Below are positions 1 to 9,200 of a DNA stretch of 38,239 bases, piece after piece. A program made the translations under genes and the position numbers. Within the stretch, counting starts at the first letter, position 1. Every line of letters begins with the position of its first letter. This DNA is from a virus. The DNA is taken from positions 1-38,239 of IMG/VR virus record IMGVR_UViG_3300045452_000039. One strand, 5' to 3'. Below the pieces are notes generated by a model. It saw nothing but the letters and a program-made list of their open reading frames with translations, had not been told where the DNA came from and did not search any database.

Positions 1-117
1 TTGTCTCTCGCACACTTCGTTCAGCACAATCAAAGAGTGAGAACGCAAAATCATGAAAGTCATGAATTCATAGGTCGCGTCAGCCTGAAATCCAGTCACC
101 GGGGCATTAATTGACAT
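1..117 (-). CDS. Tail-region protein of unknown function, C-terminus outside the window
   Basis: This open frame is too short for a usual ORF cut-off because it runs off the left edge; 39 codons are visible. It starts at ATG 117-115 with the peptide MSINAPVTGFQADATYEF and continues with a hydrophobic stretch (FMTFMILRSHSLIVL). The start overlaps the end of the fibre gene by 11 bases, the same close packing seen throughout this late operon. I do not recognise the family. The position, last in a run of tail and fibre genes, suggests a tail or fibre-associated protein. It shows that the phage continues beyond the left edge. The frame is convincing because it is open to the edge and reads as ordinary protein; the function is unknown. 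Confidence 0.6.
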   Translation of the reverse strand, partial: MSINAPVTGFQADATYEFMTFMILRSHSLIVLNEVCERQ

Positions 118-964
118 CTAGCCGCTCTATCATGCCAGCGAGCTCCTTGACCGCCTCAATGAGGAGCCCAGCTAGGTTGCCATAGGCGACCGACAAAAGC
201 CCATCATCGTTGGCCTGCACAGCTTCGGGCACAACCGCGGCCAATTCCTGGGCGATCACTCCGATGCCGCGACGGCCAGTCTCGATACGCGTAAAAGAGA
301 CACCGCGCAGGCTCTTCACCAAATTGAGCGCATTCGAGATCGTGGCGACGTCGGTTTTGAGCGACGCATCAGAATAGGCCGTGATATCGCCCGTTGCCGT
401 GATCGTACCCGTAACCGAGACCGAACCGGTGAAGCTCTCACCCGCCTTGTTGGCAGGGGTGTAGCCCAGTGCCCCGGTTACATCTGCCGAAGCAAGCGAC
501 GCGCCGGTTGTAACCCGACCTTTCGCATCAACTGTCACCTTGGTGTAGGTGCCCGCTGCAACACCGCTGTTGGCCAGTGTTGCCGCAAACGACAGGGCAG
601 CAGATCCATCGAACGCCGCGCTGGTGCCAGTGACATCGCCGGTCAGCGCAATTGTACGGCCGGTCGCCCATCTGGTCGCAGTGGCCGCATTGCCCGTGCA
701 GGAGCCGGACGATCCGGTGATTGATCCGCTGGCCGTTATGTAGCCGCTCGGATTGGTTGAATTGTATGGCGTGAAGCCAAGCGCGGTCGTCACCATGGCC
801 GAGGTCAGATTACCAAATCCCACCTGCACCACGGTGCCACCTGCGGTTTTCGAATAGAGCTTCTGATCGGCCAAGTTGACCGCAAGTTCCCCCGCCTGGA
901 GCGATCCTGCTGCTGGAACGCTGGAAGCGGTCGAGGACCGTTTTAAGAGAATGGTGCTGGGCAT
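107..964 (-). CDS. Tail fibre protein with C-terminal S74 intramolecular chaperone
   Basis: A 285-residue fibre. Residues 1-45 (KRSSTASSVPAAGSLQAGEL, then LAVN and KLY) resemble the N-terminal module of major tropism determinant-like fibres, which docks the fibre to the virion. Residues 88-153 form a repeat-rich shaft module ([17 protein letters not shown]) also present in the next gene. From about residue 198 there is a peptidase_S74 domain: SDASLK holds the expected catalytic Ser198 and Lys203, and GVIAQE is the typical following motif. In this family the domain assists trimer folding and then cuts itself off just before the Ser. The start ATG overlaps the stop of the upstream fibre gene as TGATG, so the two are probably translationally coupled. 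Its likely role is host-surface recognition. Confidence 0.85.
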   Translation of the reverse strand: MPSTILLKRSSTASSVPAAGSLQAGELAVNLADQKLYSKTAGGTVVQVGFGNLTSAMVTTALGFTPYNSTNPSGYITASGSITGSSGSCTGNAATATRWATGRTIALTGDVTGTSAAFDGSAALSFAATLANSGVAAGTYTKVTVDAKGRVTTGASLASADVTGALGYTPANKAGESFTGSVSVTGTITATGDITAYSDASLKTDVATISNALNLVKSLRGVSFTRIETGRRGIGVIAQELAAVVPEAVQANDDGLLSVAYGNLAGLLIEAVKELAGMIERLDVN

Positions 965-2505
965 CAGAAAGTTCCGCCATCTAGAGTGATACCGTCAATC
1001 GATCCGCCGGTGATGGCCACACTGTTGGCAGCCTGCGTCGACATGGTGCCGAGCCCTGTGATGTCAGTATTGGGAATGGTCGCGGATGCCGTGAACGCCG
1101 CCGGGCCGTTGCCCTTGAGGTAGCCCGTGAGCGTGGTCGCGCCAGAGCCGCCTTTGGCCACGCCAAGCGTGCCGCCGATGTTCCCCAGCGTAAGGTTGGC
1201 TTCGTTGACATCGACCGTGGGATTGCCCGCCACCCCGTCGCCATTGGTGACTGCGATCTTGCTAGATCCAGCGGCGAGCGTCCGCCCGGTGACAGTGTCG
1301 GCAGCAGTCCGGACGACGAGGCCGTTCGTTGCGAGGTTGTGGAGCGCAAGCGCTTGACCCGTCAGAGCGATGCTGTCGGCCGCAACCGAGATACCGCTCC
1401 CGGCGCCCACATCAATGGTATTGCCGGTCTTGGTAAGGCCAGCCCCAGCAACGATCTGTCCGGCACCGTTGAACTGGACGAAGGTGATTGCCGTGGTGCC
1501 GAGCGTGCCACCCGCATCAACGGTGCAGAGAAAACCGACGTCGGCATTGACGGTGCCCTGCTCGACGAAAAGGTAGGCCGAGACATGTTCGGCCCAGGTA
1601 GAAAGGTCATCGGAACGGGCCCAGGCGCTCGCTGCAACAACATAGACGCCGTTGGCGGATGGCGTAGTCTGGTCTTTCACGAGCACACGATCGCCGGCAG
1701 CGAGGGCCACGCCATCAATGGTCATGGTGCCTGAGAGTGATGCGATATTGGCGGTCGTGGCGGCCTTCACCGAGGCTTTGGGATCAAGCCCCTGAACGGT
1801 CAGATCGACGTAGTTCTTGGTGGCCGCATCCTGCGCAGCGGTAGGATCAGCAAGTCCCGTGATCTTCTGGCTGTTCAGCGCAACTGCAGCAGTGGGCGCG
1901 GCCAATTGGTCGAGCCGGTTCGCGCGCACCCGAACGTCGGTGTAGTAGAGGTTGGTGCCTTCCGAGACATCCGTAGTGGTCAATGTAATGGCGCCAGTGC
2001 GGCCAGCTACCGAGGTGACCGGGAAGGTGATCGCGACATTGCTGGCGGCTGTTACGCGCCCCTTGGCATCGACCGTGACCTGACCGACTTGGCTGGCTGA
2101 ACCATAGGTGCCGGCCGTTACACCGCTATTGGCGAGCGTCGCCGCAATGGTCGCATTGGCGCTGCCATCAAACGAGACAGTACCCGTTACATCACCTGAG
2201 AGGCCCAACGTTCGTGCCGTGGCCAGCTTGGTCGCGGTGCCAGCATTGCCATCAATCGAGCCGGAGATGATCGAGCTGAAAGTCTTGGCCCCGGCGATGG
2301 TCTGGGCGCCGGTTGTCGCAACAAACGCGCCCGAGCCGCCGATGGCGATCACCGAGGTCGCGGTGCCGCCAGCACCGCCCGTGCCCACGCCGTAATAGAG
2401 CGTGTTATCCTGTTCGTTGAACGCAAGTTCGGCGTTGGCGAGAGACGCGGGGGCGCCTGCCGCACCGCCTGCGGCGCGGCGCTTGATACGAAGAGTATTG
2501 GCCAT
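964..2505 (-). CDS. Long tail fibre protein, repeat-rich
   Basis: A 513-residue fibre without the S74 chaperone. The N-terminus ([19 protein letters not shown], then ELAFN and LYYG) is a variant of the tropism-determinant-like docking module of the neighbouring fibre. Residues 83-153 repeat the shaft module of that neighbour ([25 protein letters not shown]). The middle has YYTDVRVRA and TKNYVD motifs common in phage fibre shafts; the rest is low-complexity Gly/Ala/Thr/Ser sequence. It ends in LDGGTF, nearly the same as the end of the upstream collagen-like protein (VDGGNF). It overlaps both neighbours as TGATG. It probably trimerises into a fibre for host binding; the receptor cannot be inferred. 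Confidence 0.8.
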   Translation of the reverse strand: MANTLRIKRRAAGGAAGAPASLANAELAFNEQDNTLYYGVGTGGAGGTATSVIAIGGSGAFVATTGAQTIAGAKTFSSIISGSIDGNAGTATKLATARTLGLSGDVTGTVSFDGSANATIAATLANSGVTAGTYGSASQVGQVTVDAKGRVTAASNVAITFPVTSVAGRTGAITLTTTDVSEGTNLYYTDVRVRANRLDQLAAPTAAVALNSQKITGLADPTAAQDAATKNYVDLTVQGLDPKASVKAATTANIASLSGTMTIDGVALAAGDRVLVKDQTTPSANGVYVVAASAWARSDDLSTWAEHVSAYLFVEQGTVNADVGFLCTVDAGGTLGTTAITFVQFNGAGQIVAGAGLTKTGNTIDVGAGSGISVAADSIALTGQALALHNLATNGLVVRTAADTVTGRTLAAGSSKIAVTNGDGVAGNPTVDVNEANLTLGNIGGTLGVAKGGSGATTLTGYLKGNGPAAFTASATIPNTDITGLGTMSTQAANSVAITGGSIDGITLDGGTF

Positions 2506-2765
2506 CAGAAATTACCTCCATCGACCAGCCTGGCCGAATTCGTGTTGGTCCACCGGTTGTCGGGAGACGAAAAAATAAGGACGTCGCCGCCTTCGGGCTG
2601 GGCCAGCTCGACATCCGAGAGATCATTGAGTGCGCTAAGTGGCCCGGGCGGTCCTTGCGGCCCCTGTGGGCCGGTCGCGCCGGTTTCTCCGCGGGGGCCG
2701 GCAATGCCTTGGGGCTCGATGACGATGGTCTGCACCGTCTCGAGGATCTGGACGGTGCTGGTCAT
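2505..2765 (-). CDS. Short collagen-like tail protein
   Basis: An 86-residue protein. Residues 20-42 are collagen-like Gly-X-Y repeats ([20 protein letters not shown]), which in phage fibres form short triple-helical trimerisation segments. After this come [18 protein letters not shown] and a C-terminal VDGGNF. The latter part resembles small fibre-associated proteins seen beside tail fibres in many marine and soil phages (recalled, not searched). The start ATG overlaps the upstream stop as ATGA and its stop overlaps the long fibre start as TGATG, so three genes are coupled. It is probably a linker or cap between fibre and tail tip. Confidence 0.75.
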   Translation of the reverse strand: MTSTVQILETVQTIVIEPQGIAGPRGETGATGPQGPQGPPGPLSALNDLSDVELAQPEGGDVLIFSSPDNRWTNTNSARLVDGGNF

Positions 2766-3073
2766 TCGACATCAAACGTGAAAGCCGGCAGGACTTCACG
2801 CTCCCCTTCACCATTTTCGAGACCGATAATCAGCCATACCCGGCCAGCCCCTGGTTTGAGGTGGGCCGTCTGCTCGTCAGTCCAAAGCACTTCGATTTCG
2901 CCCAAATTGGGCGGGCTGCGAACGGTGATAGCCGGCACAGCGATATTGGGGCTCTGATCGACCACGAAAGCAGTAAGCGCCGTCAGATCTCGACGAACCC
3001 CCGCAGCAAGGTCCGCAAACAAGGTGGCGCGCAGGCGCCGGGTGCCGCCGCGGCGGATAGTCAGCCTGGTCAT
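2762..3073 (-). CDS. Hypothetical tail-tip or fibre-associated protein
   Basis: A 103-residue protein starting at ATG 3073 (MTRLTIRRGGTRRLRATL). A longer frame to 3175 exists, but it would overlap the upstream membrane-protein gene and its extra 34 residues look out of frame. The sequence alternates hydrophobic and charged residues, suggesting a small beta-sheet domain, and ends in LPAFTFDVE. No signal peptide or membrane segment is visible. I do not recognise the family. The ATGA overlap with the collagen-like gene and position between lysis and fibre genes suggest a virion component. Confidence 0.6.
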   Translation of the reverse strand: MTRLTIRRGGTRRLRATLFADLAAGVRRDLTALTAFVVDQSPNIAVPAITVRSPPNLGEIEVLWTDEQTAHLKPGAGRVWLIIGLENGEGEREVLPAFTFDVE

Positions 3074-3128
3074 GGGTGCACCTGTTGGAATGTGGATGGC
3101 GGGAGCCGCAGCTCCCGCCCATGTCGCG

Positions 3129-3323
3129 TCAGCCGATGCGGGCGGTTGCCGTTTTGCGGAACAAGACGCCGCCAATGCCGGTCAGGGCCAGTACAACGGT
3201 CAGGACATCCGTCTGATCGAGGCCTTGCGGCAGGATGCCGAGCGTGCCGGCTACGCCCCAGAGGCTGCCGATGACGCCGGTCCAGATGGCCTTCGAGGTC
3301 CACCAGGGCTTCAAGTTTTCCAT
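3129..3323 (-). CDS. Small membrane protein, putative holin
   Basis: A 64-residue protein with two hydrophobic stretches, residues 11-31 (AIWTGVIGSLWGVAGTLGIL) and 40-56 (VLTVVLALTGIGGVLF), joined by a short loop, and a basic C-terminus (RKTATARIG). Two membrane spans in a tiny protein directly downstream of an endolysin gene fit a class II holin, which would form inner-membrane holes and time lysis. A good ribosome site (GGAGA, six bases before ATG) supports the start. There is a second small membrane protein on the other side of the endolysin, so which one is holin and which antiholin or spanin-like cannot be told from sequence. Confidence 0.6.
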   Translation of the reverse strand: MENLKPWWTSKAIWTGVIGSLWGVAGTLGILPQGLDQTDVLTVVLALTGIGGVLFRKTATARIG

Positions 3324-3402
3324 GTCACTTCTCCAATGAAAAACCCGCCAGAAGCGGCGGGCGGTTTATCCGGCTGCTTGGGCACAGCGGATGGGGGTGA
3401 GG

Positions 3403-3942
3403 TCAGGCTTCGTTCACCGAGAGCGCGCCGGTCGCGGCAAGCTCAACCGGCTTCGCGGTTGCGGGCGCCGCTTTGTAGACGGGCCGGCGTACAGCAATGC
3501 AGCGGTCCTTCGCGATGCGGGTAATGGTCACGCCATCGGACTGATTGCCGCCGAGTACATGGAAGGCGCCATAATCCTCACCGATGTAGATCCCGACATG
3601 GCCGGAGGTCTCGCCGCGGCGGAACACCAGCACATCACCCAGCTGCGGCTGGGCGCTGCCGTCCTTACCGAAATTAACCCAGCTGCGCGCCCAGAGCGGC
3701 TGGGCGGGCAACGCCTTGCCGGCACGCTTGGCGACAATAGCCACGAACAGCCCGCACCAGGGGATCTCGTCATGATTGTAGATCTTGGCGAGCCCCAGTT
3801 CCTTGGCCCAGCCCAGGATCACGGGATTATCGCCAGATCCCTGGACTTCTGCGGTCCCGTAAAGCTTGCGGGCTTCTGCCACCATCCTGGGGAGCGGCTG
3901 CAAGTCATCGATCCAGCCATAGGCCGGAGGCAAAGGGTTCAT
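3403..3942 (-). CDS. Endolysin, NlpC/P60-CHAP-like amidase or peptidase (TIGR02594-like)
   Basis: A 179-residue soluble protein with no signal peptide. The motif IPWCGLFVA gives the nucleophile Cys63, and SGHVGIYIGED supplies His115, followed by FHVLGGNQ; this Cys-His layout is that of the NlpC/P60 and CHAP superfamily, in particular the phage TIGR02594 group. It should cut peptide bonds in peptidoglycan at the end of infection. ATG 3942 is chosen over an upstream in-frame start at 4029 because AGGAGA lies seven bases before it and the upstream part would overlap the previous gene. The neighbours on both sides are small membrane proteins, forming a lysis cassette. Confidence 0.8.
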   Translation of the reverse strand: MNPLPPAYGWIDDLQPLPRMVAEARKLYGTAEVQGSGDNPVILGWAKELGLAKIYNHDEIPWCGLFVAIVAKRAGKALPAQPLWARSWVNFGKDGSAQPQLGDVLVFRRGETSGHVGIYIGEDYGAFHVLGGNQSDGVTITRIAKDRCIAVRRPVYKAAPATAKPVELAATGALSVNEA

Positions 3943-3959
3943 TGGAATTCTCCTGAAGG

Positions 3960-4175
3960 TTAGCGGCCCGAAAAGCCCTTGATGGCCGCGAATATCACCG
4001 CGAGCGCGGTCACAAGGGTCGAGAGCCATTTGACGAAGCGGACAACGCCGGTCGCAGTATTCCAGGCATCGAGCAGGTCCTTGAGCTCCTTGCGCACAGC
4101 CTTGAGCTCTTCCTGGACGGCTTCGAGATCAGCCCGAATGAGGGCCATTTCGACGGCCGGATCCTGCTCAGACAT
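3960..4175 (-). CDS. Small coiled-coil membrane protein, putative holin or spanin-like
   Basis: A 71-residue protein. Residues 8-38 are a charged heptad-like helix (LIRADLEAVQEELKAVRKEL), and residues 46-66 form one transmembrane helix (VVRFVKWLSTLVTALAVIFA) followed by a basic tail. This layout, a cytoplasmic coiled coil then a C-terminal anchor, is common in small phage lysis proteins encoded just before an endolysin. The start ATG 4175 overlaps the end of the fibre gene by eight bases. A longer in-frame extension to 4322 exists but lies wholly within the fibre gene and is rejected. The gap to the endolysin start is 17 bases, so the two should be co-transcribed. Confidence 0.65.
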   Translation of the reverse strand: MSEQDPAVEMALIRADLEAVQEELKAVRKELKDLLDAWNTATGVVRFVKWLSTLVTALAVIFAAIKGFSGR

Positions 4176-5313
4176 TGGCGCCTCCACCGCTGACCAGCGC
4201 CTGCCCAGCTGCGCGAAGGCCATCCACTTCTTGTTTGAGTTCCGCGATGGCCTGAAACGCGAGGGCCGCCAGCTTGGCATAGTCCACCGCGAGGAAGCCG
4301 TCGGACCGCGTACGCACGGCAAGCGGGAAGACCTGCTCTACGTCTTGGGCAATCACGCCGAAGTCGGCCTTGCGCACGAACAAGCCATCTTCTCCGCCGC
4401 GGGCCTGCAAATGCGTTTCGTTCCAGTCGAACGCCTTGCCGCCAATCGCGAGCACGATGCCGAGTGCTCCCTCGATCGGGCGGATATTCTCCTTGAGCCT
4501 CGCATCAGAGGCGAAGAAGGCAGTGACATCACCGGTGCTGCGGATTTCACCGGTCACGCCCGAGGCTGCAGTCCCGACCCCGAGCGAGCCCAGCTGATAA
4601 TTACCGGAAGTATTAAGCGCATTGGCCGTGCCTGCCACTGTCGCGGTGGTCGCTGTGCTGGCGCTTGCGGCATTGCCGCTGATCGAGATCCCCCAGGTGC
4701 CTGATGCGCCAACACCGCTGCGTGAGGGAACATCGAGATTGGTGCGGGCATCGGCGCCGGTGGCAGCCCCCGTACCGCCGCCAGCAATGGTGATTGAGCC
4801 GATAAGTTTGGAAGCCGAAAGCGAGGTGAGCCATGCTGGGTCAGCGTAACTCGAGGTTGAGAGCAATGCTGCGCTCGACTGAGAGGGAGCGCTAAGACCT
4901 ATCGTCCATGCGGCATATGTTCCGCTCCCGCCAACAGCGGTCACATTGACCGTGAGCGCGCCGGTGCCGCTGGTGTAGGCCGTAATCTGGCCATGCATCC
5001 AGTTGGTCGGCGTAGCCGTGCTTGTCACCGTCACCCACTGCCCGACCACAAACGCCTTGCCGGTTTGGACAGTGAGCGCCTTTGTGCCGGTGCCGATCGC
5101 GAGCGAGGTCGTGCTGGTGGCGCTGGTCCCGGGCGCATTTGTGGCCGTTGCCGCGCTTGCTGCCGCATTGCTGGCATAGCCATTTACTTCGCTGGCCAGC
5201 GAATTGGCTTCCGTAGCAAAGGTTGGCAGCGCCGAAAGGAAGGCATCTGCGCGCGCATTGAAATTTGTCGCGTCCGACCGGGTGGGCGGCGCGGGCAAGG
5301 CCGTGATAGGCAT
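4168..5313 (-). CDS. Tail fibre protein with C-terminal S74 intramolecular chaperone
   Basis: A 381-residue fibre. The N-terminal 50 residues (MPITALPAPPTRSDATNF, RADAFLSALPTFATEAN) are a typical virion-anchoring helix region of phage tail fibres. Residues 60-240 are Thr/Ser/Ala/Gly-rich shaft repeats. The S74 domain starts near residue 262: ASDARLKENI contains the catalytic pair Ser269 and Lys274, then DFGVIAQDVEQVFP, and it ends in a helical segment (AFQAIAELKQEVDGL). After trimer assembly the domain is expected to cleave itself off before Ser269. This is the second S74 fibre in the window and its anchor differs from that of the first, so the two are likely separate parts of the adsorption apparatus. 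Confidence 0.85.
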   Translation of the reverse strand: MPITALPAPPTRSDATNFNARADAFLSALPTFATEANSLASEVNGYASNAAASAATATNAPGTSATSTTSLAIGTGTKALTVQTGKAFVVGQWVTVTSTATPTNWMHGQITAYTSGTGALTVNVTAVGGSGTYAAWTIGLSAPSQSSAALLSTSSYADPAWLTSLSASKLIGSITIAGGGTGAATGADARTNLDVPSRSGVGASGTWGISISGNAASASTATTATVAGTANALNTSGNYQLGSLGVGTAASGVTGEIRSTGDVTAFFASDARLKENIRPIEGALGIVLAIGGKAFDWNETHLQARGGEDGLFVRKADFGVIAQDVEQVFPLAVRTRSDGFLAVDYAKLAALAFQAIAELKQEVDGLRAAGQALVSGGGANV

Positions 5314-5341
5314 GGCAGATCCTGCGCTGAGGGATGAAAGG

Positions 5342-6235
5342 TTAAGTGAGGCCTTCGATGGTCAGGCTGCAGTAGCTGACCGTCGGATAGGCAAGGTCGA
5401 TCGAGAATTCTTTGTAGAAGCCAAAGACGGTGAGGCTCTCGAAGCTTTCCGAACCAATCCAGAGCACGGGCGTCGCGCGGATCGAAGCAAGCGTGCGATG
5501 CACGTCATCAAGCGCATCAGTTTGCATGACGACCCGGGCTGACATGCGCTTGGCAAAGGCGCGCTCCACGACCGAAGTCACCCCGAACTGGTCGGTCTCT
5601 TTGCGCGAAAAGTCGATGATCCCGAGATCTACCCCGTGCTCCGTATCGCCAATGTCAAACTGACGGCCGACCAGCAGGGTCCCGCATTTGACGGCGTCGG
5701 CTGGATTGTCCCGCGTCAGGGTAACAGTCAGGACCCCCGTCTCGTAAACGGGCACATCGAGGAACAGCAGCCCGGTCTTTTTGCCAAGCGGCTCGAAGAA
5801 CCAGGCAAACCAGGTGTCGATCGCATTCCCGCCGATGTTGAGGCTCTGCGTCCGGCTGTAGATCTGATTACCAGAGACCGTGAGCGTAACGCTGGCACTC
5901 TCCGCCTCGATATCGATCAGCGCAAGACCATCAGCAGCGCCCGGAGCAAGCACGACCTGCAGCGAACCGGTACGTGTGGTTGCCGTGCCCACGCGCGCAT
6001 CGAACATGGCCCAGCGGTTGGTCGGCCCCAAGTCGAGCCACTTGGTCGGATCAGTGGCCGGATTCGCGCCGGTAGATGCCGCGAGCGCTTCGTACCTGCG
6101 GTGCGTCGAGGTCAGGATGACCCGGGCGCCGACAGCATAAGCCGTGCCAGATGCCCAGACAGCATAATCGTTCTCCGGAGCCGTGCTGCTGTTCAGCATG
6201 GCATCGGTCAATGTGGTCGGCCGGATCAGCTTCAT
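5342..6235 (-). CDS. Distal tail or baseplate protein, hypothetical
   Basis: A 297-residue protein whose start ATG overlaps the tape-measure stop as ATGA. Residues 20-67 (NDYAVWASGTAYAVGARV, RRYEALAASTGANPATDP, KWLDLGPTNRW) resemble carbohydrate-binding-module type 5/12-like repeats that are frequent in phage tail proteins. The rest looks beta-rich. In siphoviruses the gene after the tape measure usually encodes the distal tail protein, which caps the tube and carries the adsorption parts. Assignment rests on that position plus the CBM-like N-terminus; no direct family match is claimed. No long gpJ-like host-specificity protein is found in the window, so this protein or something beyond the left edge must serve that role. 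Confidence 0.6.
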   Translation of the reverse strand: MKLIRPTTLTDAMLNSSTAPENDYAVWASGTAYAVGARVILTSTHRRYEALAASTGANPATDPTKWLDLGPTNRWAMFDARVGTATTRTGSLQVVLAPGAADGLALIDIEAESASVTLTVSGNQIYSRTQSLNIGGNAIDTWFAWFFEPLGKKTGLLFLDVPVYETGVLTVTLTRDNPADAVKCGTLLVGRQFDIGDTEHGVDLGIIDFSRKETDQFGVTSVVERAFAKRMSARVVMQTDALDDVHRTLASIRATPVLWIGSESFESLTVFGFYKEFSIDLAYPTVSYCSLTIEGLT

Positions 6236-9200
6236 GCCGCGGTTCTCACTGCCAACGCATCGCCGTCCGGTGTCACGCGCTCGAGGATGCGGGCAGTTTT
6301 GCTGGTTCCAGAGGCAATGGCGGCAGAAGCAATCCGCTGCTCGTCGCGCAGGTCAGAAAGCTCCTGTTTGAGCGACGCCAGCCCATCGATCAGTACGGTT
6401 GCGCTGTCATTTGCCGAGGTGGTCGCTGTTGCTGTCTGGGTAGAGGCAAACTGCTCCCACCAGCTGGGGTTGGTCCACGCTGCCGCCGCCGCAGTCTCGG
6501 TCGGCAGCCCGGCCACCGCGTTGATGATTGCCACCGTCTGCTCAAGGCTCGCTGCCGTCTGCCCCTGAATGCGGGCGAGATCCTGCGCAGAGGTGGCCGC
6601 ATCGGCGGCTGCGTTCAATAGGGTCTGGCTGAGCCCGGGGAGCGACTTGGCCGCTTCCTGGTCACCACTGCGGGCCGCAAGCGTTGCGGCGTTGAACTCG
6701 GAGAGCGCCTGAGCGTAGGTCTTGGTGCCGCCATCCATGCTGCCACGGATCCGGGCAACTTCCGCGAGCAGGCCGTCGGTGATCTGCGTCCAGGCCGAGC
6801 GCAGCTTTTCGGCAGCAGCTGCCGCTTCATCGGCGGCTTTCTGCTGGTCCTGCAGCGCCCAGATCTGCTCCTGCAAGGCGCGGTTGCTTTCATCGAGCTG
6901 GGCCAGTTCGAGGGCGCGCAGGGCCGCTGTGTCGCCTTGCAGTTCGAGCAGCTGGCGCTCGAGGCCAAGGCGCTCGTCGACAATGGCCGCTGCACTGGCA
7001 GCATCCTGCGCCGCGCCGATCAGATCGGCAAAGGCAGGTGCCAGCTGGATCAGCGCGACATAGGCCGCACGCCCGGCCTCGGTGGTGAGGTCCTGTGCGT
7101 CGACCAGTGCCCGGAAGCCTGCGATGCTGTCGGGGAGCGTCAGGCCGAGGCTGCCGAATACCTGGTTCATCTGGGCGGTGAGCGCGGCGGTCTGTTCGGC
7201 CTTGGTGTAGAAGAGCGAGAAGTAGTCGCTGGTGGCAGACGCCATGTCGCTCGCCGAGCCGAACAGGTCGAAGAGGTTCATCTTGGCCGTAAGGCTCAGC
7301 CCCTCGACCGAGGTGCCAAGCAACGCCAGCGACGAGGTCACGGCCTCAATGCTGGAAGCCACCCGGACCAGCGTCTCGAAATAGCCTTCACCGACCTTCT
7401 GGAACTGCTCCAGTCCCGGGATCGCTGCCCGCGCGATGCTGTCGGCAGCAGCGCCGAAGACAGCGGTCAACTTCTCCTGGATCTGCTCGCCGGTAAGGCC
7501 TTTGAGATCGATCTTGCCGACGTTGACGACAAAGCCAGCGAGCCGTGATTGCACTTCGCCCAGTGACATGCCCAAGGGCCCTGCGGCAGCCGAGATGGCG
7601 TCATAGAAGCCCGAAAAGATCAGGCTGAACTGCTGCTCGAGCTCCGCGCTCGCTGCGGCATACTGGGTGGAGTAGCTCGAGCCCACGCTGATCCCGAAGA
7701 ACTTCTTCGTCTTCTTGACGTCGGTGTAATAGCTCGCGTCAAAACCACTCGAGAGGATCGATCCCAGCGACTGAGCGCCGCCGTAGATGCCCTGGCCGAT
7801 GATGCTGGTCTTGGTGCCAAAGAGCGCATTGACGATGCTGCCCAGCACCTTGCCGAGACCGCCCAGAAGCTTTGCGCCCAGGAAGCCGATGGCGGCACCG
7901 ATAGGCCCCGCAATGGCAAGGCCGATGCCCGCACCAATCAGCGAACCGGTCTTGCCACCGACGAAGTTCGAAACGCCGGTGAGCGCCGAGGTCAGCCCGC
8001 CGAGAATACCTGTCGCCTTGGTCCCGGTCTGGATCCCGGCTGCCGAGGCATCAATGCCGCCGGTGCGGATGATGAGATTGGTGAGCCCGCCGATATTGGC
8101 CTCGATGTTCTTCAGCGAAGCCAGCATGGCAGCGGAATACCGCATGGTCAGTGTATCGACCTCGCGCAGATGGTCGATCGACTTGGCGATACTCTCGGAC
8201 TTCGCCGTGCTGTCGCCGAACACCGTGCCAGTGCCGTCGTTGGTGACGGGCGGCTTGGCAGAGCCGCCGAACGCCCCGGAAATGGCAACACCCAGCGAAG
8301 CGATCACACCGGCCGTGACGGCACCTGCGGCGATGTTGAGTGGGAACGGCAGCGAGCGGATGGCGTTCACCACCGCTTCGACCGCCTTGATGCCGGTCGT
8401 GATAATCGAATTGCCCTGTTCGACACCGGCGCGTGCGGTATCCGAGGCTGCCATCGCGGTGTCGCTGGTGACCTTGGCGGCGGTTTGCACGCCAATGAGG
8501 CCGATCTTCACCGCGGCATTCTTGATCGCGATCGCGAGCTCGAAGGCACGGAAGACCTTCTCGGCCGCCAGCATCGCCTTGTAGCCGTCCGAGCCTTCCT
8601 CGAAGAACCCCTTCGCTGCCGATGCGAGGTTGCCATAGTGGTTGATCTCGGCCGAGGCCTGCGCTGCACGCGCATCGGCATACTGGAACGAAGTCTTGCC
8701 GTATTCGCGCTCGGCGTCGGCGACCCGCTTGGCGGATGCCGCCTGCGCCGAGGCAAAGCGGGTGATCTCGACCGTAATGCCGCCAATCGCGCCGCCGACC
8801 GAACCGAAGGCATCGGCCATGTTGCTGGCAGCCGCCTGCGTTGCCGAGACCATGTCCTCGAGGCTCTGCAGAAACTGTTCCTGCTCCTTCAACTGAAAAT
8901 CGTGCTCGATGAGCGCGGTCTTGGCGGCCCTGTAACGCTCCCAGGCAGCCGCGCCGCGTTCGAGCACGATCTGCTCTTTCTCGGCTTCAAGGTTCGCCAG
9001 TTCCTGGGCCTTGGTGGATTTGCCGAGCATTGCGATCTGGAGCTCGAGCGGTGCGACCGAATTGCGGATGAACTCCTTCTCAGCCTGCGCCTTCGTGGCC
9101 TTTTCCCAGGCCTCGCCCGCCTGCAGGATCGCGATACGCGCTTCGTCGGTCGGCGCCTTGACGGCGGCCATCGCCACTTCCATGCGCTTGATCTCGATCG

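Noticed and set aside
2505-2765. Host collagen-like surface protein
   Set aside because: The short Gly-X-Y run is inside a gene coupled on both sides to phage tail genes, which indicates a fibre component.
3073-3175. N-terminal extension of the 103-residue tail protein
   Set aside because: The added residues lie within the upstream membrane-protein gene and look like out-of-frame sequence; ATG 3073 fits better.
5636-6568. Plus-strand frame of 310 codons across the distal tail and tape-measure genes
   Set aside because: It spans the junction of two well-supported minus-strand genes, and its arginine- and glycine-rich translation resembles no protein family.
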